Positions 45,718-53,741 of a stretch of DNA of 64,000 bases are shown here, in pieces. Numbering within the stretch: the first letter of the stretch is position 1; each line of letters begins with the position of its first letter. The position numbers and the translations under genes were made by a program. This DNA is from Saccharomonospora sp. NB11 (GTDB lineage Bacteria; Actinomycetota; Actinomycetes; Mycobacteriales; Pseudonocardiaceae), in NCBI RefSeq assembly GCF_015910535.1, contig NZ_JACBJG010000001.1, forward strand, positions 62,001-126,000. The letters are read 5' to 3'. The notes under the pieces are model-generated. The model made no database searches, had not been told where the DNA came from, and saw only the letters and a program-made list of their open reading frames with translations.

Positions 45718-47631
45718 TCAGGCGTTGCGGTCGCGGCTGCGGGCCCGGGAGCGCTCCTTCGCCCGCTGGTTGGCGTCCAGGACCACCTTGCGCACCCGGA
45801 TGGCCTTGGGCGTCACCTCGACGCATTCGTCGACGGAGCAGAACTCCAGCGCTTCCTCCAGGTTGAGGGTGCGGGGCCGGGCGAGTCGCTCCAACTCGTC
45901 GCCTGTCGACGACCGCATGTTGGTGAGCTTCTTCTCCTTGGTCGCGTTGATGTCGAGGTCCTCGGCCCGCGGGTTCTCGCCCACGACCATGCCCTCGTAG
46001 ACCTCGGTGCCCGGCTCGACGAAGAACGTGCCGCGGTCGGCGAGCTGCAGCAACGCGTAGGTGGTCACCGGGCCGGAGCGGTCGGCGACCAACGAGCCGC
46101 TGTGGCGCGTCCGGATCTCGCCCGCCCACGGGAAGTATCCCTCGAAGATGTGGTTGGCGATGCCGGTGCCTCGGGTCTCGGTGAGGAAGTCGGTGCGGAA
46201 CCCGATGAGGCCACGCGACGGCAGGACGTACTCCAGCTTGATGCGGCCGGTGCCGTGCCCGTCCATCTGCTCCAGCTTGCCCTTGCGGGCGGCCAGGAGC
46301 TGGGTGATCGCGCCGAGATGTTCCTCGGGTGCGTCGATGTAGAGGCGCTCGAACGGCTCGTGCACGACACCGTCGATGGTCCGCGTGACGACCTGCGGCT
46401 TGCCGACGGTCAGTTCGAAGCCCTCGCGTCGCATGGTCTCGACGAGGATCGCCAGCGCCAGCTCGCCACGGCCCTGGACCTCCCACGTGTCGGGCCGGTC
46501 GGTGGGCAGGACCCGCACGCTGACATTACCGATCAGCTCGGCGTCGAGCCGCGCCTTGAGCAGTCGCGCGGTGAGCTTGTCGCCGCCGCCGCGTCCGGCG
46601 AGGGGCGACGTGTTGACCCCGAACGTCATCGAGATGGCGGGTTCGTCGACGGTGATGCGCGGCAACGGCTCCGGGTGTTCCGGGTCCGCGAGCGTGTCGC
46701 CGATGGTGATGTCCGGGATACCCGCGATCGCCACCAGGTCGCCCGCCTCGGCCTCGGTCGCGGGGACTCGGGTGAGGGCTTCGGTGACGAGCAGTTCGGA
46801 GATTCGCACGTTGCGTGCCGAGCCGTCCTCGCGCAGCCACGCGACGGTCTGCCCCTTGCGGAGCTTGCCCGCGTGGATGCGGATCAGCGCGATCCTGCCG
46901 AGGAAGCTCGACGCGTCGAGGTTCGTGACGAGCGCGCGCAGCGGCGCGTCCGGGTCGGCCTTCGGGGCCGGGATGCGGTCGAGCAGCACGTCGAACAGCG
47001 GGTCGAGGTTGTCGCCGTCGGGCAGCTCACCGTCGGCGGGGCGCTCCAGGCTGGCCACGCCCGCGCGCGCCGCGGCGTACACGACCGGCATCGACAGCAC
47101 GGCGTCGAGCGCGTCGTCGTCCATGCCGTCGATCTCGCCGGCCAGTTCGAGCAGCAGGTCGTGGGTCTCCTCGACGACTTCGGCGATCCGGGCGTCGGGG
47201 CGGTCGACCTTGTTGACCACGAGAATCACGGGTAGCTGCGCGGCCAGCGCCTTCCGCAGCACGAAGCGGGTCTGGGGCAGCGGTCCCTCGCTTGCGTCCA
47301 CGAGGAGCACGACCCCGTCGACCATGGACAGACCGCGCTCGACCTCGCCACCGAAGTCGGCGTGGCCCGGCGTGTCGATCACGTTGATCGTCACCGGACC
47401 GTTCGGCGTGGCCCGGCGGATCGCGGTGTTCTTCGCGAGGATCGTGATGCCCTTCTCACGCTCCAACTCGCCGGAGTCCATGACTCGCTCGACCGGTTCG
47501 GAGCGTTCGGCGAAGGCACCGGACTGCCGCAGCATGGCGTCGACCAGAGTGGTCTTGCCGTGGTCGACGTGCGCCACGATGGCGACGTTGCGGAGGTCGG
47601 TGCGGACTTTCTGAGCGGCGGCTGTGGGCAC
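45718..47631 (-). CDS. typA: Translational GTPase TypA/BipA
   Basis: 637 aa ribosome-associated GTPase of the EF-G group. The G motifs are [12 protein letters not shown] (G1), [14 protein letters not shown] (G3) and [11 protein letters not shown] (G4). Domain II, two alpha/beta domains and the BipA-specific C-terminal region with [20 protein letters not shown] are present. GTG 47631 has GGGAG seven bases upstream. 242 bases separate it from the lpqW-like gene. BipA aids 50S assembly under stress, for example cold. Confidence 0.97.
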   Translation of the reverse strand: MPTAAAQKVRTDLRNVAIVAHVDHGKTTLVDAMLRQSGAFAERSEPVERVMDSGELEREKGITILAKNTAIRRATPNGPVTINVIDTPGHADFGGEVERGLSMVDGVVLLVDASEGPLPQTRFVLRKALAAQLPVILVVNKVDRPDARIAEVVEETHDLLLELAGEIDGMDDDALDAVLSMPVVYAAARAGVASLERPADGELPDGDNLDPLFDVLLDRIPAPKADPDAPLRALVTNLDASSFLGRIALIRIHAGKLRKGQTVAWLREDGSARNVRISELLVTEALTRVPATEAEAGDLVAIAGIPDITIGDTLADPEHPEPLPRITVDEPAISMTFGVNTSPLAGRGGGDKLTARLLKARLDAELIGNVSVRVLPTDRPDTWEVQGRGELALAILVETMRREGFELTVGKPQVVTRTIDGVVHEPFERLYIDAPEEHLGAITQLLAARKGKLEQMDGHGTGRIKLEYVLPSRGLIGFRTDFLTETRGTGIANHIFEGYFPWAGEIRTRHSGSLVADRSGPVTTYALLQLADRGTFFVEPGTEVYEGMVVGENPRAEDLDINATKEKKLTNMRSSTGDELERLARPRTLNLEEALEFCSVDECVEVTPKAIRVRKVVLDANQRAKERSRARSRDRNA

Positions 47632-47773
47632 GCGGGAGCTCCCTGGTAATGAGAAATGATGGTCGACCAAACGGACTCGACGGCCCCGGCGTGGTCGGTG
47701 ACCAGCATAGTCACAGCACGACAGTGCCGAAGGCCACCTGCCTGCCGCGCCGTTCGCACCTAGCCTCGGCAGG

Positions 47774-48103
47774 GTGGGCAAGAAGGATCGACCCAGCCCC
47801 GACGACCCGAAAGCCGTCGTCCGTCACCTCGTCAAGAAAGGCAAGGTCAAGAAGAAGTGCTGCCGGTCGCGGCCTCGCTGTGACAAGTGTCCGGTGAGGG
47901 CACTCAAGAAGGCCCAGAAGAAGGCCCAGAAAGAAGCACAGAAGCGGGCGCGCAAGCAGGACGAGAAGCAGGTGCGTACGACGACCGGCACGAAGGCGGG
48001 CGGGAAGAAGCGGAAGAAGAAGGCCGCCAAGAACGTGGAGAAGGCCCTGCGGCAGGCGTCGGGCACGTCGTCGGCCGACACGCTGACCTGCGCCGATCGG
48101 TGA
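47774..48103 (+). CDS. Small Lys/Arg-rich protein with CCxSxPRCxxCPV motif
   Basis: 109 aa. Four cysteines lie in KKKCCRSRPRCDKCPVRAL (about residues 27-45), a possible metal-binding knuckle. A long basic Lys/Arg/Gln helix follows (KKAQKKAQKEAQKRARK) and a second basic patch, GGKKRKKKAAKNVEKAL. I have seen similar CCxSxPRCxRCPV proteins only as unnamed actinobacterial genes. Nucleic-acid or ribosome binding is a guess. GTG 47774 has no ribosome site but TAGCCT lies seven bases before it, consistent with a leaderless mRNA. It is divergent from typA. Confidence 0.75.
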   Translation: MGKKDRPSPDDPKAVVRHLVKKGKVKKKCCRSRPRCDKCPVRALKKAQKKAQKEAQKRARKQDEKQVRTTTGTKAGGKKRKKKAAKNVEKALRQASGTSSADTLTCADR

Positions 48104-48112
48104 GCGACGGTC

Positions 48113-48412
48113 CTATCCGGCCAACGCCTCGTTGAGCGCACGCAGTTCGGGCGCCGTGCGCGTGGCCGAGAACTCGACGACCTCGTGATGTGCCAGGTGC
48201 CTCAGCAACAGCGGGTCGCCCGCGAGCGTGGCTTCCAACTTGCCGGTGGACATCGGTCGCGCCAGCAGGACCTCCCCGCGGTGGTCCACCCGACGCCCCG
48301 AGGCGAGGAACAACCCGTGCTCGAACTGCCGGGCGAGCCACTCGGTGTGGTCGGGTATCGCGTAGTCGATCTCGGGCTGGGGAGCCGTGTACGTGAGCAG
48401 AACGACGAACAT
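48113..48412 (-). CDS. YciI-family protein
   Basis: 99 aa. The YciI fold (dimeric alpha/beta barrel) is shown by MFVVLLTYTAPQPEID, the conserved HTEWLARQFEHGLFLASG and GEVLLARP. The usual active-site His/Asp pair is present as IPDHTEWL. Reaction unknown. ATG 48412 has TACCGT six bases upstream and no spaced ribosome site, so it may be leaderless. It is convergent with the Lys-rich gene (9 bases). Confidence 0.85.
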   Translation of the reverse strand: MFVVLLTYTAPQPEIDYAIPDHTEWLARQFEHGLFLASGRRVDHRGEVLLARPMSTGKLEATLAGDPLLLRHLAHHEVVEFSATRTAPELRALNEALAG

Positions 48413-48457
48413 ACCCCCACGGTAGGCCGGTGAGTCCTCCGTCACACCTCGGTCGGG

Positions 48458-48886
48458 TCACGCGCGCAGCCGCGCCCGGAGGTCGGGCAGGAACGCCCGG
48501 TCGGCGGGGAGCCAGTCGAGTGCGTCCAGTTCCGTCTCCGTCACCCAGCGCAGTGCCCGATGCTCCACGGGCCGGGGCTTCATACCGTCGGCCAGCGTCA
48601 CGGCATAGACGCGGAAGAGCATGCCGTTCGGCAACCGCACCTCCGGCCCCACGCGATCCCCCACGACGACCTCGACGCCCAGCTCCTCCCGGCATTCCCG
48701 GCGCAGGCCTTCGGCATCGGTCTCGCCGTCCTCGACCCGGCCGCCGGGCACCTCCCACAGCCCCGCCACGTCAGGTGGGAAGGCCCGCTGCTGCACGAGC
48801 AGCCGACCGTCGTGCACCAGGGCCGCACCCACCACCACGGTCGCGCCCCGGCTCGCGGGGAACGCGGATCGTTCGTCGGTCGTCAC
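48458..48886 (-). CDS. NUDIX hydrolase, MutT-like (deoxy)nucleoside triphosphate pyrophosphohydrolase
   Basis: 142 aa. The NUDIX box is GGRVEDGETDAEGLRRECREELGV (given in two parts: GGRVEDGETDAEGLRRE and CREELGV), matching Gx5Ex7REUxEExGU. VVVGAALVHDGRLLVQQRAFP at the N-terminus fits the MutT/CTP pyrophosphohydrolase branch that removes damaged or excess nucleotides. It lies 34 bases downstream of the thiamine ABC ATPase gene on the same strand and may be co-transcribed. There is no terminator between. Confidence 0.9.
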   Translation of the reverse strand: MTTDERSAFPASRGATVVVGAALVHDGRLLVQQRAFPPDVAGLWEVPGGRVEDGETDAEGLRRECREELGVEVVVGDRVGPEVRLPNGMLFRVYAVTLADGMKPRPVEHRALRWVTETELDALDWLPADRAFLPDLRARLRA

Positions 48887-48920
48887 GAATCGAACAACCT
48901 ACCCGCGACGTCGAGGCCCG

Positions 48921-49958
48921 TCACGATCCGACGGTCGCGATGCCGTCCGCGTCCAGGGACAGCACCACCCGGTCGCCCGGCACCGCGCGGCTCGTCATGG
49001 CGGCGACGGCGGACACCTCGCCGACGTCGGAGTCGGGCCGCACCAGCAAGCGGACGTGATCACGCCGATGGACCCTGCTCACCACCTGCCCGACCAACCG
49101 ACCGGCGGGCTCGGCCTCCCGGTCCAGCTCGACCGCGCGCACGGCGTTGGGCCGCAACCCCACCGTCACCTCGCCGGAGGTGACCCACGGCAGCGTCACC
49201 TCGCCGAGCGCGCACTGCAGTCGGCCGTGGTCGACGTCTCCCCGCAGGAACGTCGTCACCCCGAGGAAGCGCGCGATCCGCTCGTCGACGGGCCTGCGCC
49301 ACACGTCGAGCACGTCGCCGACCTGCCGGATCGAGCCGTCGTCGAGCACCGCGATGCGGTCGGCGACAGTGAAGGCCTCCTCCTGATCGTGCGTGACGAG
49401 CAACGTGGTCGTCTTCGTCCGGCGCAGCAACTCGGTGACCTCGATGGCGAGTTGTTCCCGCAGTTCCGCGTCGAGGCCGGAGAGCGGTTCGTCGAGCAGC
49501 AACAACCGGGGGCTGGGCGCGAGGGCCCGTGCGAGCGCCACTCGTTGCGCCTCACCGCCGGACAGCGCCGTGATCTTGCGCCGGCCGTAGCCGGAAAGGC
49601 CGACGAGGTCGAGCAGCGTGCGCACCCGCTCGTCCCGCGTGGCGCGGTCGACGCCGCGCATGCGCAGCCCGAAGGCGATGTTGCCCGCGACGTCGCGGTG
49701 GGGGAAGAGCTGGCCGTCCTGGAAGACCAGGCCGAAGTTGCGGCGGTGGACGGGCACCCCGGCGAGATCCTCGCCGTCCCAGCACACCCGGCCCTCGACG
49801 GCCGGCTCGAGACCCGCGATCGCGCGCAGCAACGTCGACTTGCCCGAGCCCGACGGGCCGAGCAGGGCCAGCACCTCGCCGTCCGCGATCTCCAGAGCGG
49901 CGTCGCGCACGGCGACCACGTCGCCGTAGCGGACGGAGACACCCGTGACCGTCAACAT
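48921..49958 (-). CDS. Thiamine-type ABC transporter ATPase
   Basis: 345 aa. Walker A GPSGSGKST, the signature ALSGGEAQR, Walker B LLLLDEPLSGLD and the H-loop THDQEEA are all intact. A C-terminal TOBE-like regulatory domain follows (VTVGLRPNAVRAVEL...). Together with the fused permease and binding protein it forms a complete importer behind a TPP riboswitch, so thiamine or a precursor is the likely substrate (ThiQ role). The ATG overlaps the permease stop as TGATG. Confidence 0.92.
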   Translation of the reverse strand: MLTVTGVSVRYGDVVAVRDAALEIADGEVLALLGPSGSGKSTLLRAIAGLEPAVEGRVCWDGEDLAGVPVHRRNFGLVFQDGQLFPHRDVAGNIAFGLRMRGVDRATRDERVRTLLDLVGLSGYGRRKITALSGGEAQRVALARALAPSPRLLLLDEPLSGLDAELREQLAIEVTELLRRTKTTTLLVTHDQEEAFTVADRIAVLDDGSIRQVGDVLDVWRRPVDERIARFLGVTTFLRGDVDHGRLQCALGEVTLPWVTSGEVTVGLRPNAVRAVELDREAEPAGRLVGQVVSRVHRRDHVRLLVRPDSDVGEVSAVAAMTSRAVPGDRVVLSLDADGIATVGS

Positions 49959-51562
49959 CAGAACTCTCCCAGCCGCGCGTGCGGGGCACGCACGCTCTCG
50001 ATCAATGCCGCGACGAACACGGTCACCACCATCAACAGCGCACACCCCGCGTAGGCCATGAGGTGGTTCAGCTCGCCGGGCCGGTTGACGAGGTCCGAGA
50101 CGGCCACCGGCAGGGTGGGCGCGTCGGGTCGGGCAAGGAAGCTCGTCGCGCCGAACTCCCCGAGGGCGACGACGTACCCGAACGCCGCCGCCGCGAGCAG
50201 CGACCGAGCGACCAACGGGAAGTCGACCTCCCGCCACACCCTCGCCGGGCCGGCACCGAGCGTCGCGGCGGCCTGCCGCAGGCGTTCGTCCACCGAGCGC
50301 AACACCGGCAGCACGAGCCGGACAATCATGGGGATGATCACCAGCGCCTGAGCGAACGGGATCAGCAGCGGCGACGTCCGCAGATCCCACGGCAGGTCGC
50401 CCAGGGTCACGAGGTACCCGAACCCGACGGTCACCGCGGACACGCCGAGGGGCAGCATCAGTGCCGCGTCGGTGAGTTCGCCCGTCGTCCGGGCGGCACG
50501 ACTCGGCGACCGCCGCAACACCACCACCGTGACGGCGGCCAGCACACCCACGACGAGCGCGAGCATTGTCGCGTCGGACGCGGTGCGCAACGAGTTGAAC
50601 GCCGCCTCCCAACCGGTGACGTCCAGCGCGCCGTTCTCGCCGAAGCCCGACAGCGCGCGGTAACCGTCGAGCGTCCAGCCCTCCCGGCCGGAGACCGACC
50701 GCAGCAACAACGCGACGATCGGTGTGAGCAGCAGACCGAGCACCCCGACCGCCACGGCCACGACGGCCCACTCGCTGCCCTCGGGACGGCGCGCGGCGTG
50801 TCGGGCGGACCGCAACTGTGCCGCGGCTTCGTTACGGCGACGGGCCACCGCACCGACCGCCAGCGCGGCGACGACGGCCACGAGTTGGACGAGCGACAGG
50901 GCCGCCGCGCCGGAGAGGTCGAGCAGATCCACCGTGCGCAGGTAGATCTCCGTCTCCAACGTGCGGTACCGGTTGCCGCCCAACATCAGAACCACGCCGA
51001 AACTCGTGGCGCAGAACAGGAACACCACGGCCGCGGCTGCCGACACGGCAGGCAACAGCGCGGGCAGCGTCACGGTGCGGAAGGCCCGGAACCGGGAAGC
51101 GCCGAGCGAGCGGGCCGCGTCCTCGATCCGCCGATCGAGCTGCGACCAGAGGCCGCCGACGGTGCGGGCGACGACGGCGACGTTGAAGAACGCGTTGGCC
51201 AGGACGATGCCGAACACACCGCTCTCGGGCCACAGCGCTCGGAACGCCAGACCCACGACCACGGTCGGCAACACGAACGGCACCAGCACGAGCGTGCGGA
51301 CCACGGCGATGCCCGGCAGCCGCACCCGTGCGAGCACGAACGCCAGCGGGAACCCGGCGAGCAATGCCACCACGGTGGCTGCCGCCGCCTGGACCACGGT
51401 GAACGCGGCGAGCCGCCACGTCGACGCGTCGGCCAGCGTCTCGGCGACCCCGCCATCGGTGAAGCCGAGCCGAATGATCGCGATCACCGGCCAGGCGAAG
51501 AACAGCCCGAGGAACGCCACGGGCAGTACGCCGAGCGCACCGACCGCCGTCGCCCTCCGCAC
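49958..51562 (-). CDS. Thiamine-type ABC transporter permease, two fused permease domains (ThiP-like)
   Basis: About 534 aa with about 12 helices arranged as two copies of the binding-protein-dependent permease domain. EAA loops are DAARSLGASRFRAFRTVTLP in the first half and QAAATLGAGPARVWREVDFP in the second, as in ThiP and the iron permease FbpB. GTG 51562 (VRRATAVGALGVLPVAF) fits the family start; GTG 51610 or 51598 would overlap the binding-protein gene. The middle loop (ARRRNEAAAQLRSARHAARR) is basic and cytosolic. Confidence 0.9.
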   Translation of the reverse strand: MRRATAVGALGVLPVAFLGLFFAWPVIAIIRLGFTDGGVAETLADASTWRLAAFTVVQAAAATVVALLAGFPLAFVLARVRLPGIAVVRTLVLVPFVLPTVVVGLAFRALWPESGVFGIVLANAFFNVAVVARTVGGLWSQLDRRIEDAARSLGASRFRAFRTVTLPALLPAVSAAAAVVFLFCATSFGVVLMLGGNRYRTLETEIYLRTVDLLDLSGAAALSLVQLVAVVAALAVGAVARRRNEAAAQLRSARHAARRPEGSEWAVVAVAVGVLGLLLTPIVALLLRSVSGREGWTLDGYRALSGFGENGALDVTGWEAAFNSLRTASDATMLALVVGVLAAVTVVVLRRSPSRAARTTGELTDAALMLPLGVSAVTVGFGYLVTLGDLPWDLRTSPLLIPFAQALVIIPMIVRLVLPVLRSVDERLRQAAATLGAGPARVWREVDFPLVARSLLAAAAFGYVVALGEFGATSFLARPDAPTLPVAVSDLVNRPGELNHLMAYAGCALLMVVTVFVAALIESVRAPHARLGEF

Positions 51563-51573
51563 GGGCCGGGACG

Positions 51574-52647
51574 TCAGCCCTCCAGCAACCCGCGCCACTG
51601 CTTGATCCACTGCTCTCGGTTCGCCTGCACCTGCTCACCGGGCAACGACATCGGCTCGCTCGGCAACGGCGCCGCCTGGGCCCAACCCTCCGGCAGCACG
51701 ACGCCTTCGCGTGTCGGATAGACGTACATGTTGTCCGCGACCGTCGCCTGGAATTCGTGCGAGAGCAGGAAGTCGACCACCTTGCCCGCCTCGTCCGGGT
51801 GCTCGGTGCCCGCGAGCACGCCCGCGTACTCGACCTGGCGGTAGCACGTGTCGAGCAACGCCTTCGTGCGCGGCGTGCCGTCGGCGTTCAACTCCGCGGC
51901 GGGCGACGACGCGTAGGACAGCACGATCGGCCGGTCGCCCTCACCGGACGAGCCGGAGAAGTCCTGCGTGTAGGCCTCGGTCCACCCGCTGACGACCTTC
52001 ACGCCGTTGTCCTTCAGGTCCTTCCAGTAATCGCTCCAGCCGTCCTCGCCGAACTGCGACACGGTGGCGAACAGGAATGCCAGCCCCGGAGACGAGGTGG
52101 CGGGACTCGGGACCACGAACAGGTCCTCGTACTCCGGCTCGGTCAGGTCGTCGAGACTCGTCGGCTCGGAGACGTCGTTCTCGGCGAACCACTCGGAGTC
52201 GATGTTGACGCAGACGTCGCCGACGTCCACCGCCGACAACCGTTGCTGCGGGTCGACGGCGTACCGCTGCGGACCGCGGTCGGCCTCCGGTGAGGTGTAC
52301 GGCTGGAAGACGCCCTCGTCGAGCGCGCGGGTGGCGAACGTCGAGTCGATGCCGAAGGCGACGTCGGCGATCGGGTTGTCCTTGGTGAGCACCAGTTTGT
52401 TGGTCAGCTCCCCCGCGTCGCCCTCCTTGCGGATCTTGATGCGCACGCCGGAGCGCTGTTCGAAGGCGTTCACGACCTCCTGCGGCACCGCCCACGACTG
52501 GTGCGTGACGAGGGTCACCGTGACCGGCCCGGTCGTCGACTCCTCCTCGCCGCCGATGACCGTGCACCCGGCCGTCAGTGCACCAGCCGAGAGCAGCGCG
52601 AGCGCCGCGCGCAACGACGTTGACCACTGGCCCGACCTCTGGCCCAT
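51574..52647 (-). CDS. Thiamine ABC transporter substrate-binding lipoprotein (ThiB/TbpA-like)
   Basis: 357 aa. The signal sequence LRAALALLSAGALTAGC gives a lipobox (TAGC, about Cys28). The family 1 binding fold is visible (VTLVTHQSWAVPQEVVNAFE, DVAFGIDSTFATRALDEG, PSPATSSPGLAFLFATV, EVQFEYAGVLAGT-like). Similar to E. coli ThiB, which binds thiamine and TPP. First gene of the riboswitch-controlled operon. The ribosome site AGGAGG lies four bases before ATG 52647 and takes part in the hairpin described separately. Confidence 0.92.
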   Translation of the reverse strand: MGQRSGQWSTSLRAALALLSAGALTAGCTVIGGEEESTTGPVTVTLVTHQSWAVPQEVVNAFEQRSGVRIKIRKEGDAGELTNKLVLTKDNPIADVAFGIDSTFATRALDEGVFQPYTSPEADRGPQRYAVDPQQRLSAVDVGDVCVNIDSEWFAENDVSEPTSLDDLTEPEYEDLFVVPSPATSSPGLAFLFATVSQFGEDGWSDYWKDLKDNGVKVVSGWTEAYTQDFSGSSGEGDRPIVLSYASSPAAELNADGTPRTKALLDTCYRQVEYAGVLAGTEHPDEAGKVVDFLLSHEFQATVADNMYVYPTREGVVLPEGWAQAAPLPSEPMSLPGEQVQANREQWIKQWRGLLEG

Positions 52648-52651
52648 TCAG

Positions 52652-52677
52652 CCTCCTCGCCGTGACCGTGCAGGAGG
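52652..52677 (-). promoter_or_regulatory. Riboswitch expression platform: hairpin hiding the ribosome site of the thiamine operon
   Basis: On the minus strand CCTCCTGC (from 52677) can pair with GC-G-AGGAGG (to 52652), which contains the ribosome binding site of the binding-protein gene. This hairpin starts 6 bases after the aptamer. It suggests translational control: TPP bound, ribosome site closed. The competing open-state helix was not worked out. Confidence 0.6.
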
Positions 52678-52683
52678 TGATGC

Positions 52684-52772
52684 GAGTACCTTCCTGCGTC
52701 GGCATGATCCGAATCAGGTGCGGACGGTCGTGGGCCGCGTGCCCACCTCTCAGCCCGGCGCGCCGAACTCCC
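52684..52772 (-). ncRNA. TPP (THI-box) riboswitch aptamer
   Basis: On the minus strand the conserved CTGAGAG core lies at 52753-52747, and the second core ACCTGATTCGGATCATGCC starts at about 52719, followed by GACGCAGGAA. These are the pyrimidine-sensing and pyrophosphate-sensing parts of the thiamine pyrophosphate riboswitch. The closing P1 helix is GAGT (52770-52767) with ACTC (52687-52684). It is placed upstream of the thiamine-type ABC operon, as expected. Confidence 0.93.
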
Positions 52773-52815
52773 GTGGCAGCGTGCAGCGTACCCGGCCGCG
52801 TACCACGATTGGCCC

Positions 52816-53106
52816 ATGACGGAGTTACTGAGTGACGAGCGCATCGACGAGGCCCTCCGCGCGCTGCCGCTGTGGCGCCGCGTCGGAGACGCGATCGAAC
52901 GCACCGCGGAGCTTTCGAGTTTCCCCGCCGCCATCGAGGCGGTGAACCGCGTCGCCGACCGCGCCGAGGCCGCCGATCACCACCCGGACATCGACATCCG
53001 TTGGCGCACCGTGACTTTCCGCCTCAGCACCCACTCCCACGGCGGGATCACGGACAAGGACATCGCGTTCGCGAAGGAGATCGACGAGGTGGTCCCGAGC
53101 GTGTGA
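52816..53106 (+). CDS. Pterin-4-alpha-carbinolamine dehydratase (PCD/DCoH family)
   Basis: 96 aa. The motif EAADHHPDIDIRWRTV carries the active-site HHP pair, and LSTHSHGGITDKDIAFA the third catalytic His. It recycles 4a-hydroxy-tetrahydropterin after an aromatic hydroxylase. No phenylalanine hydroxylase is nearby; in many bacteria PCD is thought to serve molybdopterin or folate chemistry. Divergent from the thiamine operon. Length and residues are normal. Confidence 0.93.
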   Translation: MTELLSDERIDEALRALPLWRRVGDAIERTAELSSFPAAIEAVNRVADRAEAADHHPDIDIRWRTVTFRLSTHSHGGITDKDIAFAKEIDEVVPSV

Positions 53107-53194
53107 TTCCGGCCGATCCGGGCAACTCTCGCGGGTACGTCGAACGTTGGGCGGGATGAGAACCCGTCACCTGCATCACCGAGGGGAGTGCGCG

Positions 53195-53449
53195 ATGATC
53201 CGCTTTGTCCGGCGTGTGCCGATCGCGTCGGCGCTGGCTCTGCTGATGGTTCTGACGGTGAGTGTGGCGCACCCCGCAGGCGCGGAGCCGACGGAGACGC
53301 ACCAACCTCCCGAGAGTGCCGCCACCACGTCGTCGGACGAGGTCGTCCAGGCGCTCGTCGTCGGCGGCACCGCGTTCGCCCTGATGATCGCCGCCGCCGC
53401 GGCCGTGCTGTTCTACACCGCTCGCCGCCGGGCCGACGACGCGATGTGA
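53195..53449 (+). CDS. Small exported membrane protein
   Basis: 84 aa. A cleavable signal or first helix (MIRFVRRVPIASALALLMVLTVSVA, then HPAGAEP) is followed by a short acidic Ser/Thr/Glu segment. A second helix (ALVVGGTAFALMIAAAAAVLFY) and a basic stop-transfer tail, TARRRADDAM, complete it. ATG 53195 has GGGGAG seven bases upstream. No family recognised. A perfect 12-bp terminator hairpin follows at once, so it is a single-gene unit. Confidence 0.65.
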   Translation: MIRFVRRVPIASALALLMVLTVSVAHPAGAEPTETHQPPESAATTSSDEVVQALVVGGTAFALMIAAAAAVLFYTARRRADDAM

Positions 53450-53454
53450 CACCA

Positions 53455-53487
53455 CGTCGGTGCCGGTCGACTCGGCCGGCACCGACG
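53455..53487 (+). terminator. Terminator of the 84-aa membrane protein gene
   Basis: CGTCGGTGCCGG (53455-53466) and CCGGCACCGACG (53476-53487) make a perfect 12-bp stem with a nine-base loop. Confidence 0.75.
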
Positions 53488-53561
53488 CGCGAACGGGGCC
53501 TGGTAACGAAATCGGTGATCGACGCGGTTTCCGGGGTGTCGAGGCACAACGGAGGACCGCC

Positions 53562-53669
53562 ATGCATCGCAACGCTCCCGCGCTCACCCCGAATCAGCGG
53601 GCGTGGGTCACCGCACTCGCCACCGCGATCACCTTCCTGCTCATTCTCATGCTGGGGGCGCTCGGCTGA
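53562..53669 (+). CDS. Very small single-span membrane protein
   Basis: 35 aa: a polar N-terminus (MHRNAPALTPNQRAW) and one hydrophobic helix (VTALATAITFLLILMLGALG). GGAGG sits six bases before the ATG and a terminator hairpin begins at the stop codon, so this short frame looks like a true gene. No homologue is recognised. It is probably a regulatory or accessory membrane peptide. Confidence 0.55.
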   Translation: MHRNAPALTPNQRAWVTALATAITFLLILMLGALG

Positions 53670-53691
53670 TCGCCCGTGCTGCTCGGGCGAT
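53669..53691 (+). terminator. Terminator of the 35-aa membrane protein gene
   Basis: ATCGCCCG (53669-53676) and CGGGCGAT (53684-53691) form an 8-bp stem with a seven-base loop, beginning in the stop codon. Confidence 0.65.
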
Positions 53692-53741
53692 GAGAGAACT
53701 CTCATGACGGGCTCATCGAGTCCCCACGCGCGTGGACCACG

